This document shows, piece by piece, positions 7,896-16,233 of a stretch of 64,000 nucleotides of DNA (positions are counted from its first letter, which is position 1; each line of letters opens with the position of its first letter). Below the pieces are notes generated by a model, which made no database searches, was not told the origin of the DNA, and worked only from the letters and a program-made list of their open reading frames with translations. The translations under genes and the position numbers were made by a program. The stretch covers positions 10,725-74,724 of the forward strand of contig NZ_JBJGXI010000025.1 in NCBI RefSeq assembly GCF_045635475.1. The letters run 5' to 3'. Source of the stretch: JBJGXI01 sp045635475 (GTDB taxonomy: Bacteria; Bacillota; Bacilli; Bacillales; Amphibacillaceae).

Positions 7896-8262
7896 CCACA
7901 CACTCCTCTCTGAAATTTAATTCCGAGTAAATAAATATGAATAATTATATTTTATGTTGGATTGCTAAAATTGTCAATTTACTATTGTAAAAATGAACTA
8001 GAAAAGGCTTATATCTATTTTAAAGGGGAATGAACTATATATAGATAAGATTCACTGCATTCGTAACAACATGTTCATAACTGGATTCATAACACTGGTT
8101 TTTACCATACCTTTAAAGAGTAAACCCCTTCTACCAACTTGGGACTTAAAAGAGCGATAAAAGAGTTCTATGAATAAACACTACTAATATAGAAACCAAG
8201 CGAATATGTATAAATTATAACTTTAATCGTCATAATGAATTTAAAAGATGAGGAGGCAGACG
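7896..8262. other. AT-rich divergent intergenic region
   Basis: This 367-bp gap lies between two divergently transcribed small membrane-protein genes. It must hold both promoters, but no near-consensus -35/-10 pair stands out. A loose inverted repeat (CTTATATCTA near 8006 and TAGATAAG near 8042) is visible. I see no coding frame with a ribosome binding site and no RNA motif. Confidence 0.4.
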
Positions 8263-8604
8263 ATGGATTACACTATTTATTCCCTATTCGTCATCATTGC
8301 ATCATTCATAAGCTATAAATCTGCTATTTATATGATGGAGCGAACCGATACCTATTATACTAATGTGTTTATTGCTTCTATAATCAATTTGCAACTCGTT
8401 GCATTTATTGTATTCGGTTGGTTTTTGTACTCTTGGAATATTAAAGAGACAATGTTTTTCGATGGACTAATTTGGGGCATTGGCTTATTCGTTTTGTCAG
8501 AAGCGGTAATGACGGCATGGTTCATTTACCAGAAGAAAAAACTAGAGAAAATAGAAACTACGGATTATGAAATTATTGAGTCTGAAAAGGCCTTACACCA
8601 ATAG
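8263..8604 (+). CDS. Small membrane protein of unknown function
   Basis: This 113-residue protein has three hydrophobic segments (about 4-25, 37-58 and 68-90) and a charged C-terminal tail (KKKLEKIETTDYEIIESEKALHQ). No family is recognised. The ATG at 8263 follows GAGGAGG at 6 nt; the reading frame is open five codons further upstream but without a site. It is a single gene, 154 bp upstream of rlmN and in the same direction. Confidence 0.65.
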   Translation: MDYTIYSLFVIIASFISYKSAIYMMERTDTYYTNVFIASIINLQLVAFIVFGWFLYSWNIKETMFFDGLIWGIGLFVLSEAVMTAWFIYQKKKLEKIETTDYEIIESEKALHQ

Positions 8605-8758
8605 ATTATAAACCCTATAATTCACAAATAATTAGGATAGCATAGAGGTTATTTGCTATCAAATGAAGATTTCCATTATAAACTTGTTGATTGTTAGGCA
8701 TACTTTACAGTAGTATAGAGTTTGAATGAATTTTTTTAGATGGAAAAGAGGATTGGAC

Positions 8759-9826
8759 ATGACAAAAAAATCTATCTATGGGTTAACATTTGAACAATTA
8801 ACAGCCTGGCTGATTGATCAAGGACAGAAAAAATTTCGCGCCCAACAAGTTTGGGATTGGCTATATAAAAAACGTGTAACAGCTTTTGAACAAATGAATA
8901 ACGTAAATAACGATTGTATTCAATTACTAGAGAATAATTTTGTTATTAATACGTTAACTGAAGAAGTTAAGCAAGAGTCCAAAGACGGTACGATTAAGTT
9001 TTTATTTAAATTAACTGATGGTAATTTAATAGAAACGGTTTTAATGAAGTTTAATTATGGCTATTCTGTTTGTGTTACGACACAAGTAGGCTGTAATATT
9101 GGCTGCACATTTTGTGCGAGTGGTTTATTAACGAAAAATCGTGATTTGTCTGCAGGTGAGATTGTCGAGCAAATTATGAACGTGCAGCAACATCTTGATA
9201 CCAAAGGAAAAGAAGAGCGCGTTAGTCATATTGTAGTAATGGGAATTGGTGAGCCATTCGATAACTACGATAACATGATGGACTTTTTCCGTGTTGTAAA
9301 TGACCAAAATGGTTTATCAATTGGAGCGAGACATATTACAGTTTCGACGAGTGGATTAGCGCAGAAGATATATAAGTTCGCTGACGAAGATTTACAAATT
9401 AATCTTGCAGTATCACTTCATGCGCCGAACAATGAATTACGTACGCGGATAATGAAAATAAACAAAGCTTTTCCGTTAGAAAAATTAATGCCAGCAATTG
9501 ATTACTACTTGGAAAAAACGAACCGAAGAATCACGTTTGAGTACATTTTATTGCATGATGTTAACGATCATAAGGAAGAGGCACTGCAACTTGCTAGGTT
9601 GTTAAAAGATAAACGTCATTTATCTTATGTGAATTTAATTCCTTATAACCCGGTTGCAGAGCATAACCAATACGAACGTAGTACAAAAGATGCAATTGTC
9701 GGATTCTATGAAACGTTATTAAACAATGGGATTAATTGTGGTGTGCGTGTCGAGCAGGGATCAGATATTGATGCAGCTTGTGGTCAATTAAGAAGTAAAC
9801 AAATTAAAAAGAATAAGGCTGTATAA
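8759..9826 (+). CDS. rlmN: 23S rRNA (adenine2503-C2)/tRNA methyltransferase RlmN
   Basis: RlmN is a radical-SAM enzyme that methylates A2503 of 23S rRNA, and A37 of some tRNAs, in the cytosol. The 355-residue product has the expected length. The 4Fe-4S cluster motif GCNIGCTFC places cysteines at 112, 116 and 119. The C-terminal DIDAACGQL holds the conserved methyl-carrying cysteine, and HAPNNELR and GVRVEQGSD are family signatures. The start at 8759 follows AAAGAGG. A strong terminator follows. It looks complete and functional. Confidence 0.96.
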   Translation: MTKKSIYGLTFEQLTAWLIDQGQKKFRAQQVWDWLYKKRVTAFEQMNNVNNDCIQLLENNFVINTLTEEVKQESKDGTIKFLFKLTDGNLIETVLMKFNYGYSVCVTTQVGCNIGCTFCASGLLTKNRDLSAGEIVEQIMNVQQHLDTKGKEERVSHIVVMGIGEPFDNYDNMMDFFRVVNDQNGLSIGARHITVSTSGLAQKIYKFADEDLQINLAVSLHAPNNELRTRIMKINKAFPLEKLMPAIDYYLEKTNRRITFEYILLHDVNDHKEEALQLARLLKDKRHLSYVNLIPYNPVAEHNQYERSTKDAIVGFYETLLNNGINCGVRVEQGSDIDAACGQLRSKQIKKNKAV

Positions 9827-9834
9827 TGTAACAA

Positions 9835-9878
9835 AAAATCCAACTACTTGACTTCGAGCCAAGTAGTTGGATTTTTTT
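9835..9878 (+). terminator. rlmN terminator
   Basis: AATCCAACTACTTG pairs with CAAGTAGTTGGATT across an 8-9 nt loop, and a run of seven T follows. It starts 8 bp after the rlmN stop. Confidence 0.9.
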
Positions 9879-9892
9879 AGATAAAGATTGAA

Positions 9893-10198
9893 GTTTAGCT
9901 AATATGCGTCGTAACGTAGTGCTCGTGATTTCCGCTCCAGGCAGTCGCTTTCCGCTAGTTTAAAGTGTTTTTCTTTAAACGGGCACGGCTTCAGCAAACT
10001 CAGAAGCAAATGTTTTCGGTGGGACGAGTAATCGCAGTCCCAAAGAACGCTTCTCTAGTGGATCTTCAGCTCGTGCTGTTCCCGCTGGAGACGACTGCCT
10101 GGAGCTCCAATCACCCGACTTAAGGAGCAATCCAGTTAACAGCGAAGGGCATTTCCGGAGCGGGTCAAGCACTCTCCAAGTTACTACGCATTATACTT
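9893..10198. repeat. Dispersed hairpin repeat, family A, copy 3
   Basis: This element of about 300 bp fills the gap between the converging rlmN and GNAT genes. Perfect 14-bp arms (GCTCCAGGCAGTCG, 9934-9947, and its complement at 10092-10105) bracket a core, and outer imperfect arms (GCGTCGTAAC near 9906 and TTACTACGC near 10181) close a larger structure. Most of it is near identical to 47640-47940. This copy lacks the two insertions present there, so it is the simplest form. Reading frames inside it are incidental. Confidence 0.8.
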
Positions 10199-10236
10199 CT
10201 ACTCTGAATAAATCACCGAAAAGCGAATAGTTACAC

Positions 10237-10692
10237 CTATCTTATTCGCTGCTCAAAGAAAGCTAACGACAAGCCTTTCGTAATTGTTCTAACGTCAATC
10301 TGTGTAAAACCATGCGTTTCATAAAACTGAATCGCTGGATGGTTAAGCGCACCGGTTGATACGGTAATGATATCGAAATCTTTCACCGATTGCTCCAAAT
10401 GTTCTAATAGTTTACTAGCAATTCCTTTACGAAAGTGAGTTGGCTCAACAATTAATCGATGGATATCTAATATCCTGTTCTCATTTTTAAAAGAAATCGC
10501 ACCGCATAATACGCTGTCAATATAATACCCGTAAAAAGTCTCTTCACATTTTTGTAAGCTTTCTACCGTGTCATGTAATGGTGGTATGTCGTAAAAGTTA
10601 ATAATTTTTGCCTCTACCATATAGGAAGGAACTTGCACACGTAACACTTGTTGTGCAAGTTCAGGGTTAGTGATATCTATTTCTTTAATCAA
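10237..10692 (-). CDS. GNAT family N-acetyltransferase
   Basis: This 151-residue GNAT enzyme has motif A RLIVEPTHFRKGIASKLLEHL, with the Q/R-K-G-I-A CoA loop near residue 90, and a C-terminal FYETHGF. The start is a TTG at 10692 with GAGGGG 8 nt upstream. It lies 18 bp behind the LLM-class oxidoreductase on the same strand, so the two are probably co-transcribed. No substrate can be assigned. Confidence 0.85.
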   Translation of the reverse strand: MIKEIDITNPELAQQVLRVQVPSYMVEAKIINFYDIPPLHDTVESLQKCEETFYGYYIDSVLCGAISFKNENRILDIHRLIVEPTHFRKGIASKLLEHLEQSVKDFDIITVSTGALNHPAIQFYETHGFTQIDVRTITKGLSLAFFEQRIR

Positions 10693-10710
10693 ATGATGAT
10701 CCCCTCAATT

Positions 10711-11727
10711 TTAATCCATCATATTTGCAACAATTTCATATGAATGTAACCGGTCCTTTTGTGAGAAAATTTGTGAATTAATAATCACCTCGTTCGCTTG
10801 AGTTTCAGCTAGAAAGCTTGCTAGCTTCTGTTTTACCTTATCTGGTGCTCCAACCATCGTTGAGCGAGATTGCGATCTTTCTTCAGAAGCTGCTAACTCA
10901 TGAGGTGACCAGACTTCTTCAACGTTATCAATTGGTGGCTGCAGCATACCTGGTTTACCTCTTATGATGCTTAAGAATTGTTGTTGCATGGAGGTTGCTA
11001 ACCATTTTGCTCTCTCATCAGTGTCAGCAGCAATTATATTTACGCCAACCATCGCGTAAGGTTCACTTAGTACTTCAGAAGGTTTAAAATTATCACGATA
11101 TTTTTTCAAAGCCATTGTTGTATAATCAGGTGAAAAATGACTGGCAAAAGCAAATGGCAGGCCTTTTTCAGCAGCTAGTCTCGCACTAAAATCACTAGAA
11201 CCAAGCAACCATATTGGAATATCTAGACCTGTACCAGGATAAGCCTTTACACGTGCAGTTGGTTCAGGGTTAAAGTAGCTTTGTAATTCATCTAATTGAT
11301 TTGGAAAATCCTCCGGGCTACTATGCAAAGTCCTACGCAGTGCATAAGCGGTTGCTTGGTCACTACCAGGGGCACGGCCAAGACCGAGGTCTATTCTATT
11401 TGGATATAAAGATTCCAATGTACCAAATTGCTCAGCAATTACTAAAGGAGCATGGTTAGGGAGCATAATACCACCTGCACCGACACGAATCCGCTTTGTT
11501 GCCCCTGCAATATGGCCAATGATCACCGATGTGGCTGAGCTTGCTATACCAGGCATATTATGATGTTCTGCTAACCAGTAACGATGAAATCCTAAATCTT
11601 CTACTGTCTGCGCTAACTGTACACTATTTTTAAACGATTGAGTTGTACCTTCTCCCTCATTAATTGGTGCAAGATCGAGGATAGATAACGGTACACCGTT
11701 GAATGATTTTGATTGAATATTTTTCAT
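10711..11727 (-). CDS. LLM class flavin-dependent oxidoreductase
   Basis: This 338-residue protein has the luciferase-like monooxygenase fold, a TIM barrel that uses reduced FMN. Visible family segments are LSILDLAPI at the N terminus, HRYWLAEHHNMPGIASSATSV, RIRVGAGGIMLPNHAPLVIAEQF, YPNRIDLGLGRAPG and GSSDFSARLAAEKGLPFAFASHF. Such single-subunit homologues (the MsnO8 type) are common in Bacillaceae and mostly uncharacterised. The ATG has AAGGAG about 9 nt upstream. A GNAT gene follows within 18 bp. Confidence 0.92.
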   Translation of the reverse strand: MKNIQSKSFNGVPLSILDLAPINEGEGTTQSFKNSVQLAQTVEDLGFHRYWLAEHHNMPGIASSATSVIIGHIAGATKRIRVGAGGIMLPNHAPLVIAEQFGTLESLYPNRIDLGLGRAPGSDQATAYALRRTLHSSPEDFPNQLDELQSYFNPEPTARVKAYPGTGLDIPIWLLGSSDFSARLAAEKGLPFAFASHFSPDYTTMALKKYRDNFKPSEVLSEPYAMVGVNIIAADTDERAKWLATSMQQQFLSIIRGKPGMLQPPIDNVEEVWSPHELAASEERSQSRSTMVGAPDKVKQKLASFLAETQANEVIINSQIFSQKDRLHSYEIVANMMD

Positions 11728-11939
11728 ATGTGAACACTCCTTCTTGATATGAAATGATACGCCGATTAGAAATTATCGTCCACAAAAATGCTTGTGAATT
11801 AGTTAGTTGCATAATTCTCGTATTCAACCTTTTCCTCAGATAAGCCATAAAATCAGTATTATGAAATTGAAAAAAATAAAAGGCTTTATTCCGAGTAAAA
11901 TAATCTGTATAATTGGTATTGAGTAGAGGAGGGTGAAAA

Positions 11940-12353
11940 GTGAGTATTCCAAAACCACTTGTCCAAATAAATCAAGCATTTCTTGTTATATCCGTTATTT
12001 TAGCTCTTGTATTCTTTAAAGCTATATTAATCATTCCATTTACAATAGGTGTCTACACACTGCTTACAAAAAACAACCCAATCATACAATTTAGTAAACG
12101 ATTTCTAACTAAACCATTGAATCAATACACGCCAGAGGACAAAGATCAACAACTGTTTAATCAGTGGATTGCAACGATATGTTTAGGATTTTCCATTGTT
12201 TTCTTCTATTTTGGTTTAAATATAGTAGGATATGTTTTTAGCATAATGGTAGTAATAGCGGCAGGAGTTGCATTAATGGGTTTTTGTATTGGTTGTACGA
12301 TCCGCTTTCGTTATTTAATGTGGAAGAATAAGCGTACAAAATTACAGTCATAA
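11940..12353 (+). CDS. DUF4395 family membrane protein
   Basis: This 137-residue membrane protein of the DUF4395 family has three or four membrane helices (about 10-35, 70-90 and 93-115). The conserved CIGCTIRFRY segment near the C terminus gives a C-x-x-C pair at the membrane face, and IPKPLVQINQAF is at the N terminus. The cysteine pair hints at redox or metal chemistry, but no function is established to my knowledge. It begins with GTG after AGAGGAGGGTG. It is a single gene closed by a strong terminator. Confidence 0.8.
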   Translation: MSIPKPLVQINQAFLVISVILALVFFKAILIIPFTIGVYTLLTKNNPIIQFSKRFLTKPLNQYTPEDKDQQLFNQWIATICLGFSIVFFYFGLNIVGYVFSIMVVIAAGVALMGFCIGCTIRFRYLMWKNKRTKLQS

Positions 12354-12368
12354 TTATAAATTAAGATG

Positions 12369-12411
12369 AAAACCGAGTGTCGATCCGTTCTACGGTTCAC
12401 TCGGTTTTTTT
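12369..12411 (+). terminator. Terminator of the DUF4395 gene
   Basis: AAAACCGAGTG (12369-12379) pairs with CACTCGGTTTT (12398-12408), and T residues continue after the stem. Confidence 0.82.
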
Positions 12412-12431
12412 CTGCATAAAGTCAATTGAAA

Positions 12432-12462
12432 TTGACCTACATAAAATTTCATCGTGTATAAT
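12432..12462 (+). promoter_or_regulatory. Probable promoter of the DUF2252 gene
   Basis: TTGACC (12432-12437) and TATAAT (12457-12462) resemble a sigma-A promoter. The 19-bp spacer is longer than ideal. It sits between the preceding terminator and the DUF2252 ribosome binding site at 12486-12497. Confidence 0.5.
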
Positions 12463-12501
12463 AGTTGTAAAGGCATGCTTCAAAAGGGGAGGGGGAGAAA
12501 G

Positions 12502-13851
12502 TTGGTTCAAAATTCTAAGGAACGAATTTCTGAAACAAAGAATTATCTACGTAAACAAACGCTACACACAATTTTAGAACAATTTGATACAAGTGTTAGG
12601 GATTTAAGTAAAAAAGACCGTAGAGCTAAATACGATAAGATGAAGCAGGATTCCTACAGCTTTTATCGAGGTAGTGCATATTTATTTTATTACGATGTAA
12701 CGAATATTCCTTTTACACATCATACACCAGAAGATAAACCAACATGGTTACTGGGTGATCTCCACATGGCTAATTTCAGCGGTTTTCAGAATGAAAATGA
12801 AGTTATTGTTTTTGATGTGGATGATTTTGATGAAGGCTATTTAGGGTCGTACTTATACGATGTTTTAAGAATGGTCGTTAGTATCCGTTTGTTTGCTTCC
12901 AATAAAGATTATTTAGCATCTCAGCAGGATTTTTTCGTAGAAACCTACCTGAAAGCATACTATAAGCAATTGAAAAAGTTTGTAGAAGGTAAGGAAAATC
13001 CAGTTAAGACTATATTCACGGTTGAAAATACAAAAGGTCCAATTAAGAAAGCTTTGAAAAAGCTAGAGGAAAGAAAAGTAACGCATGAGTTGGATAAACA
13101 AACGATGATTAACGAAGAAGGTAATCGAGTTTTTAACCGAGACAATTTAAAGCTACATGACGTTTCTAATAACGAATACAAAGAATTAATGAAAATCTGG
13201 GACAACTATATAGAATGTATTCCTGAACCATGTTTTAAAGGAAAAGACCATTATCAAATTAAAGATATTGTTAAGAAAACGGGTGCTGGAATCGGTTCGA
13301 TAGGTTTAAAACGGTTTTATGTGTTAATTGAGGGACAACATGATAATGAACACCACGATGACATTATATTAGAAGTGAAAGAAGCACGAGCTCCAGTGCC
13401 CGCGTATTTTTTTGAATATAATGAAGTGTTTTGGGAAGAGAACAATCATCATGGAAAGCGCGTAATCAAAACGCAAGAAGCAATGCACCACATGGCGGAT
13501 CCATATTTAGGTTTCTTTACAATGCAAAACCGTCACTATTATGTTAGAGAACGATCTCCATATGAGAAAGATGTGAATGAAAAGTATTTCGTTGATGAGA
13601 AAGATATGAAGCAAACGGCAAAAGCAATGGGGAAAGTAACTGCGAAAATACATGCGCGTGCTGATGCTGATATTGATCATGGACTGCTTACTTATCATAG
13701 TGAGCATGAAATTCTTCAGGCAATAGGTGGCGATTCAGAAGGCTTTATTAAGGAAATGACAACGTGGTCTAAATTCTATATGATCCGAGTGGAAAAAGAT
13801 TATCAGCTTTTTCTAGAATGGTTGGAGGATTATTTTTATAAAAAGAATTAA
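12502..13851 (+). CDS. DUF2252 family protein
   Basis: This 449-residue protein belongs to the DUF2252 family. LLGDLHMANFSGF (about residues 85-97) and FDVDDFDEG (about 107-115) are the conserved motifs and look like the catalytic and metal loops of a degenerate protein-kinase or aminoglycoside-phosphotransferase fold. MRIxA-like helices follow. No activity is established. I use the TTG at 12502 because GGGGAGGGGGAG ends 4-5 nt before it; the upstream ATG at 12475 precedes that site. It is monocistronic between its own promoter and a bidirectional terminator. Confidence 0.85.
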   Translation: MVQNSKERISETKNYLRKQTLHTILEQFDTSVRDLSKKDRRAKYDKMKQDSYSFYRGSAYLFYYDVTNIPFTHHTPEDKPTWLLGDLHMANFSGFQNENEVIVFDVDDFDEGYLGSYLYDVLRMVVSIRLFASNKDYLASQQDFFVETYLKAYYKQLKKFVEGKENPVKTIFTVENTKGPIKKALKKLEERKVTHELDKQTMINEEGNRVFNRDNLKLHDVSNNEYKELMKIWDNYIECIPEPCFKGKDHYQIKDIVKKTGAGIGSIGLKRFYVLIEGQHDNEHHDDIILEVKEARAPVPAYFFEYNEVFWEENNHHGKRVIKTQEAMHHMADPYLGFFTMQNRHYYVRERSPYEKDVNEKYFVDEKDMKQTAKAMGKVTAKIHARADADIDHGLLTYHSEHEILQAIGGDSEGFIKEMTTWSKFYMIRVEKDYQLFLEWLEDYFYKKN

Positions 13852-13856
13852 TAATT

Positions 13857-13889
13857 AGCAGCCAGGTCTCGATTTTGAGCCTGGCTGCT
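13857..13889. terminator. Bidirectional terminator at a convergent junction
   Basis: AGCAGCCAGG (13857-13866) pairs perfectly with CCTGGCTGCT (13880-13889). It separates the converging DUF2252 and hydroxyacid dehydrogenase genes in a 44-bp gap. The flanking T and A content is moderate. Confidence 0.7.
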
Positions 13890-13895
13890 ACTATT

Positions 13896-14858
13896 TTAGT
13901 ATTGCTTCTTAAAATCAACTAGATTTATTGATGGTGGCTGTCCATTTATGTAGGACCGTAGATTTGGGATGAGAATATTTTCTACAACACGCTGATCGTA
14001 ATATTCAGTTGAGCCAGCAGTGTGTGGTGTAATGATTACATTTTCCATTTCCCATAAGGGACTTGTCTTTTCTAGCGGTTCATTTTCAAAAACGTCTAAA
14101 CCAGCGCCCGCAATTTCTTCATTCTGGAGTGCTTCAATGAGCGCTTGTTCGTTCACTACTTCTCCACGTCCTATGTTAATAAGAAAACTAGAGTGTTTCA
14201 TCAGTTTAAATTCATCTTTCCCAAATAAGTGATTAGTTTGTTCTGTTAACGGTAAAGTTAAAACAACAAAATCACAGCTCGGTAGGATATCGTGCAATTG
14301 ATCGATTGTTACCATTTCGTCTACAAAGGGTTCTGGTTTATTTGTATTTCTTACACCAATAACCTTCATATCGAATGCTTTGGCAATTTTGGCTGTCTCT
14401 TTACCGATTGCACCTACTCCTATAATACCAATTGTCTTCTGATGAATCTCCAATTTCAAGTTTCCATGATCCCAAATTTTATTCGTTTTATTTCGTACAT
14501 ATGTATCGATTTTTCGGGTCCAGCCCAACATTAGCGCAAAGATTGTCTCAGATATTGGATATGAATGGACACCAGAGGCTGTAGTTAAGTGAATAGAATT
14601 GTCTGCAATTAACTGTAATGGATAATTGTCCACACCTGCACTCCAGCTTTGTATCCATTGAAGTTGGGATGTTTGCTGTAAGCAGGGCTCTTCCATAGCT
14701 TTTTTCCATCCAGCAATGATGTGTGCTTCTTGTAAGTGGTGGTTCCAGTTATCTCTATTTTTTCCAAATATAATTTCCCAATTTGGTACAGCTTCCTTTA
14801 TTTTCGTTTGTAGCTGATTGTTAAGATTTTCTGCAACAATTATTTTTTTTGATTTCAT
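13896..14858 (-). CDS. D-2-hydroxyacid dehydrogenase family, NAD(P)-dependent
   Basis: This 320-residue protein of the D-isomer-specific 2-hydroxyacid dehydrogenase family interconverts 2-oxo and D-2-hydroxy acids with NAD(P)H. The Rossmann loop is TIGIIGVGAIGKETAKIAKAF (about 143-163). The catalytic Arg lies in INIGRGEVVNE, the Glu in GLDVFENEPL and the His in IITPHTAGS. The N-terminal substrate domain contains WIQSWSAGVDNYPL. The substrate is not predictable; phosphoglycerate dehydrogenase itself is longer. GAGGTGA precedes the ATG. It is a single gene. Confidence 0.92.
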   Translation of the reverse strand: MKSKKIIVAENLNNQLQTKIKEAVPNWEIIFGKNRDNWNHHLQEAHIIAGWKKAMEEPCLQQTSQLQWIQSWSAGVDNYPLQLIADNSIHLTTASGVHSYPISETIFALMLGWTRKIDTYVRNKTNKIWDHGNLKLEIHQKTIGIIGVGAIGKETAKIAKAFDMKVIGVRNTNKPEPFVDEMVTIDQLHDILPSCDFVVLTLPLTEQTNHLFGKDEFKLMKHSSFLINIGRGEVVNEQALIEALQNEEIAGAGLDVFENEPLEKTSPLWEMENVIITPHTAGSTEYYDQRVVENILIPNLRSYINGQPPSINLVDFKKQY

Positions 14859-15063
14859 AACTCACCTCAGAAATAGCATTTTTTTCATTTTAACATGATT
14901 TTCTTTTGTATGGGAAAAGCTTGTCTTTTTTTAGCTATATTGATACGCAACAACTATATATTACTTTTTACGTTGTATTAGCTAATTATCAAACTGGCTC
15001 ATATAAAAGTAAATATTAGGTAAGATAAAAACAACAAAATCTTTACTAAATGGGTTGATTGGA

Positions 15064-15531
15064 ATGAAATTATGGATTGCTATTACTGTTTGTTTGATTC
15101 TAACCATTACTAATATTGTTATGAGGAAAAGATTAAGTGTTTTGGAAAACTTACTCTCTCTAATGGTTATTGAATTTATTGCTACTAGTTATTTTGCCAT
15201 CTTAGTTGTCAATCTAAGTGTTTGGAAAATAGATCAACAAATGAATAACTATATAATATTTTTACTATTTGAAGTAATAGTTGCACCAGTATTGATCCTT
15301 ATCTTTTATAATGTTTTTTTAGTAGCATCTAAATTAAATAAGCTACTCCTTATGATACTCAAAGTAAGCATTTTATGTGCGATTGAATATCTGCTCGTTC
15401 ATTCGGGCGTAATTACCTTTCAAGGGTGGCAATATTGGCAGTCTTTCCTTGGATACTTAATCATGATGTGTTTAGGTGGTCTTTTGTTAATAGCCTTTAG
15501 GATTGTGACATTAAGGGAGGGTAATAACTAA
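15064..15531 (+). CDS. Membrane protein, possibly CBO0543-like (first of a pair)
   Basis: This is a hydrophobic protein of about 155 residues with five predicted membrane helices and a near-terminal FQGWQYWQSFLGYL segment that resembles the W-x-Y end of CBO0543-type proteins. Assignment is tentative. The start is uncertain: an ATG at 15064 or a TTG at 15055, neither with a strong ribosome binding site. Its TAA overlaps the ATG of the next gene, and the two proteins share topology, so they are probably made together and may form a complex. Confidence 0.65.
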   Translation: MKLWIAITVCLILTITNIVMRKRLSVLENLLSLMVIEFIATSYFAILVVNLSVWKIDQQMNNYIIFLLFEVIVAPVLILIFYNVFLVASKLNKLLLMILKVSILCAIEYLLVHSGVITFQGWQYWQSFLGYLIMMCLGGLLLIAFRIVTLREGNN

Positions 15532-16040
15532 TGGACTTGCCAACCCGATTTGATCAAAATGAAATATTTGTTATCGTTGCATTCATCATTTCTTATATCA
15601 TCGTACTGTTACTTCCAAAACGATTTCCTCTAGCTATAACGATTTTGATTATGGTGTTTGCTTCAATAGTAGCAAGATTGTCAGATCATTTAATTTCTGG
15701 AACGTTAATTGATCTTTATGATGTTATGGATACAGGGAAATATGAGTTGTTTGATCTATTTGTTTATTTACTATATCCACCATTTTGCTATCTCTTCATT
15801 TATGTTTACGATAAGTGTAAACCAACCGGATTAAGCATTGTATTATTCATTATCGCTTGTTCAATAATTGGAATGCTATTTGAAGGCTTGTGTGTTTTAT
15901 TTGATGTGTTTCAATATAAAGGATGGAAGCTATATTATTCGTTCAGCTTCTATTTGTTTATTCAGTCATCAACATTGGTGTTTTTCGTTTATATATGTAA
16001 GATTGTTAATTTGGAAAGGAAGAAGCACGTGCCTAAATAG
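15531..16040 (+). CDS. CBO0543 family-like membrane protein (second of a pair)
   Basis: This 169-residue protein has about five membrane helices and a C-terminal KGWKLYYSFSFYLFIQ segment like that of CBO0543 family proteins, which have no known function. It begins at an ATG overlapping the stop of the first gene (TAATG), with GGGAGG upstream, so translation is probably coupled. The stop codon lies inside the terminator stem. The pair is common in spore-forming Bacillota. Confidence 0.7.
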   Translation: MDLPTRFDQNEIFVIVAFIISYIIVLLLPKRFPLAITILIMVFASIVARLSDHLISGTLIDLYDVMDTGKYELFDLFVYLLYPPFCYLFIYVYDKCKPTGLSIVLFIIACSIIGMLFEGLCVLFDVFQYKGWKLYYSFSFYLFIQSSTLVFFVYICKIVNLERKKHVPK

Positions 16041-16057
16041 ACAGGTGCTTCTTCTTT
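16020..16057 (+). terminator. Terminator of the CBO0543-like pair
   Basis: AAGAAGCAC (16020-16028) pairs with GTGCTTCTT (16045-16053), followed by CTTTTCT. The stop codon is in the loop. Confidence 0.7.
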
Positions 16058-16061
16058 TCTA

Positions 16062-16230
16062 ACTAGCTAGAACGCCCTCAACTCATGACACGAGGGAGCG
16101 GCAAGGGACATGCAAATGTATTCGGTGGGACGAGTAATTGCACTAAGGAAAGCTCTCCAGATCACGCGCAGAAACAATTGGTTTTCTTGTTTCGGATAGT
16201 TGCTATACGGGCGCCCTGGGCTTTTCCTAA
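16062..16230. repeat. Hairpin repeat of mixed family, between converging genes
   Basis: Outer arms CTAGAACGCCC near 16067 and GGGCGCCCTGGGC near 16209 close a structure. Inside, ATTCGGTGGGACGAGTAAT (16120-16138) is nearly the same as a segment of family A copies 1 and 3, while the CTAGCT...CTTTTCCTA ends look like family B. It fills the gap between the converging membrane-protein pair and the malic enzyme. Confidence 0.65.
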
Positions 16231-16233
16231 CAA

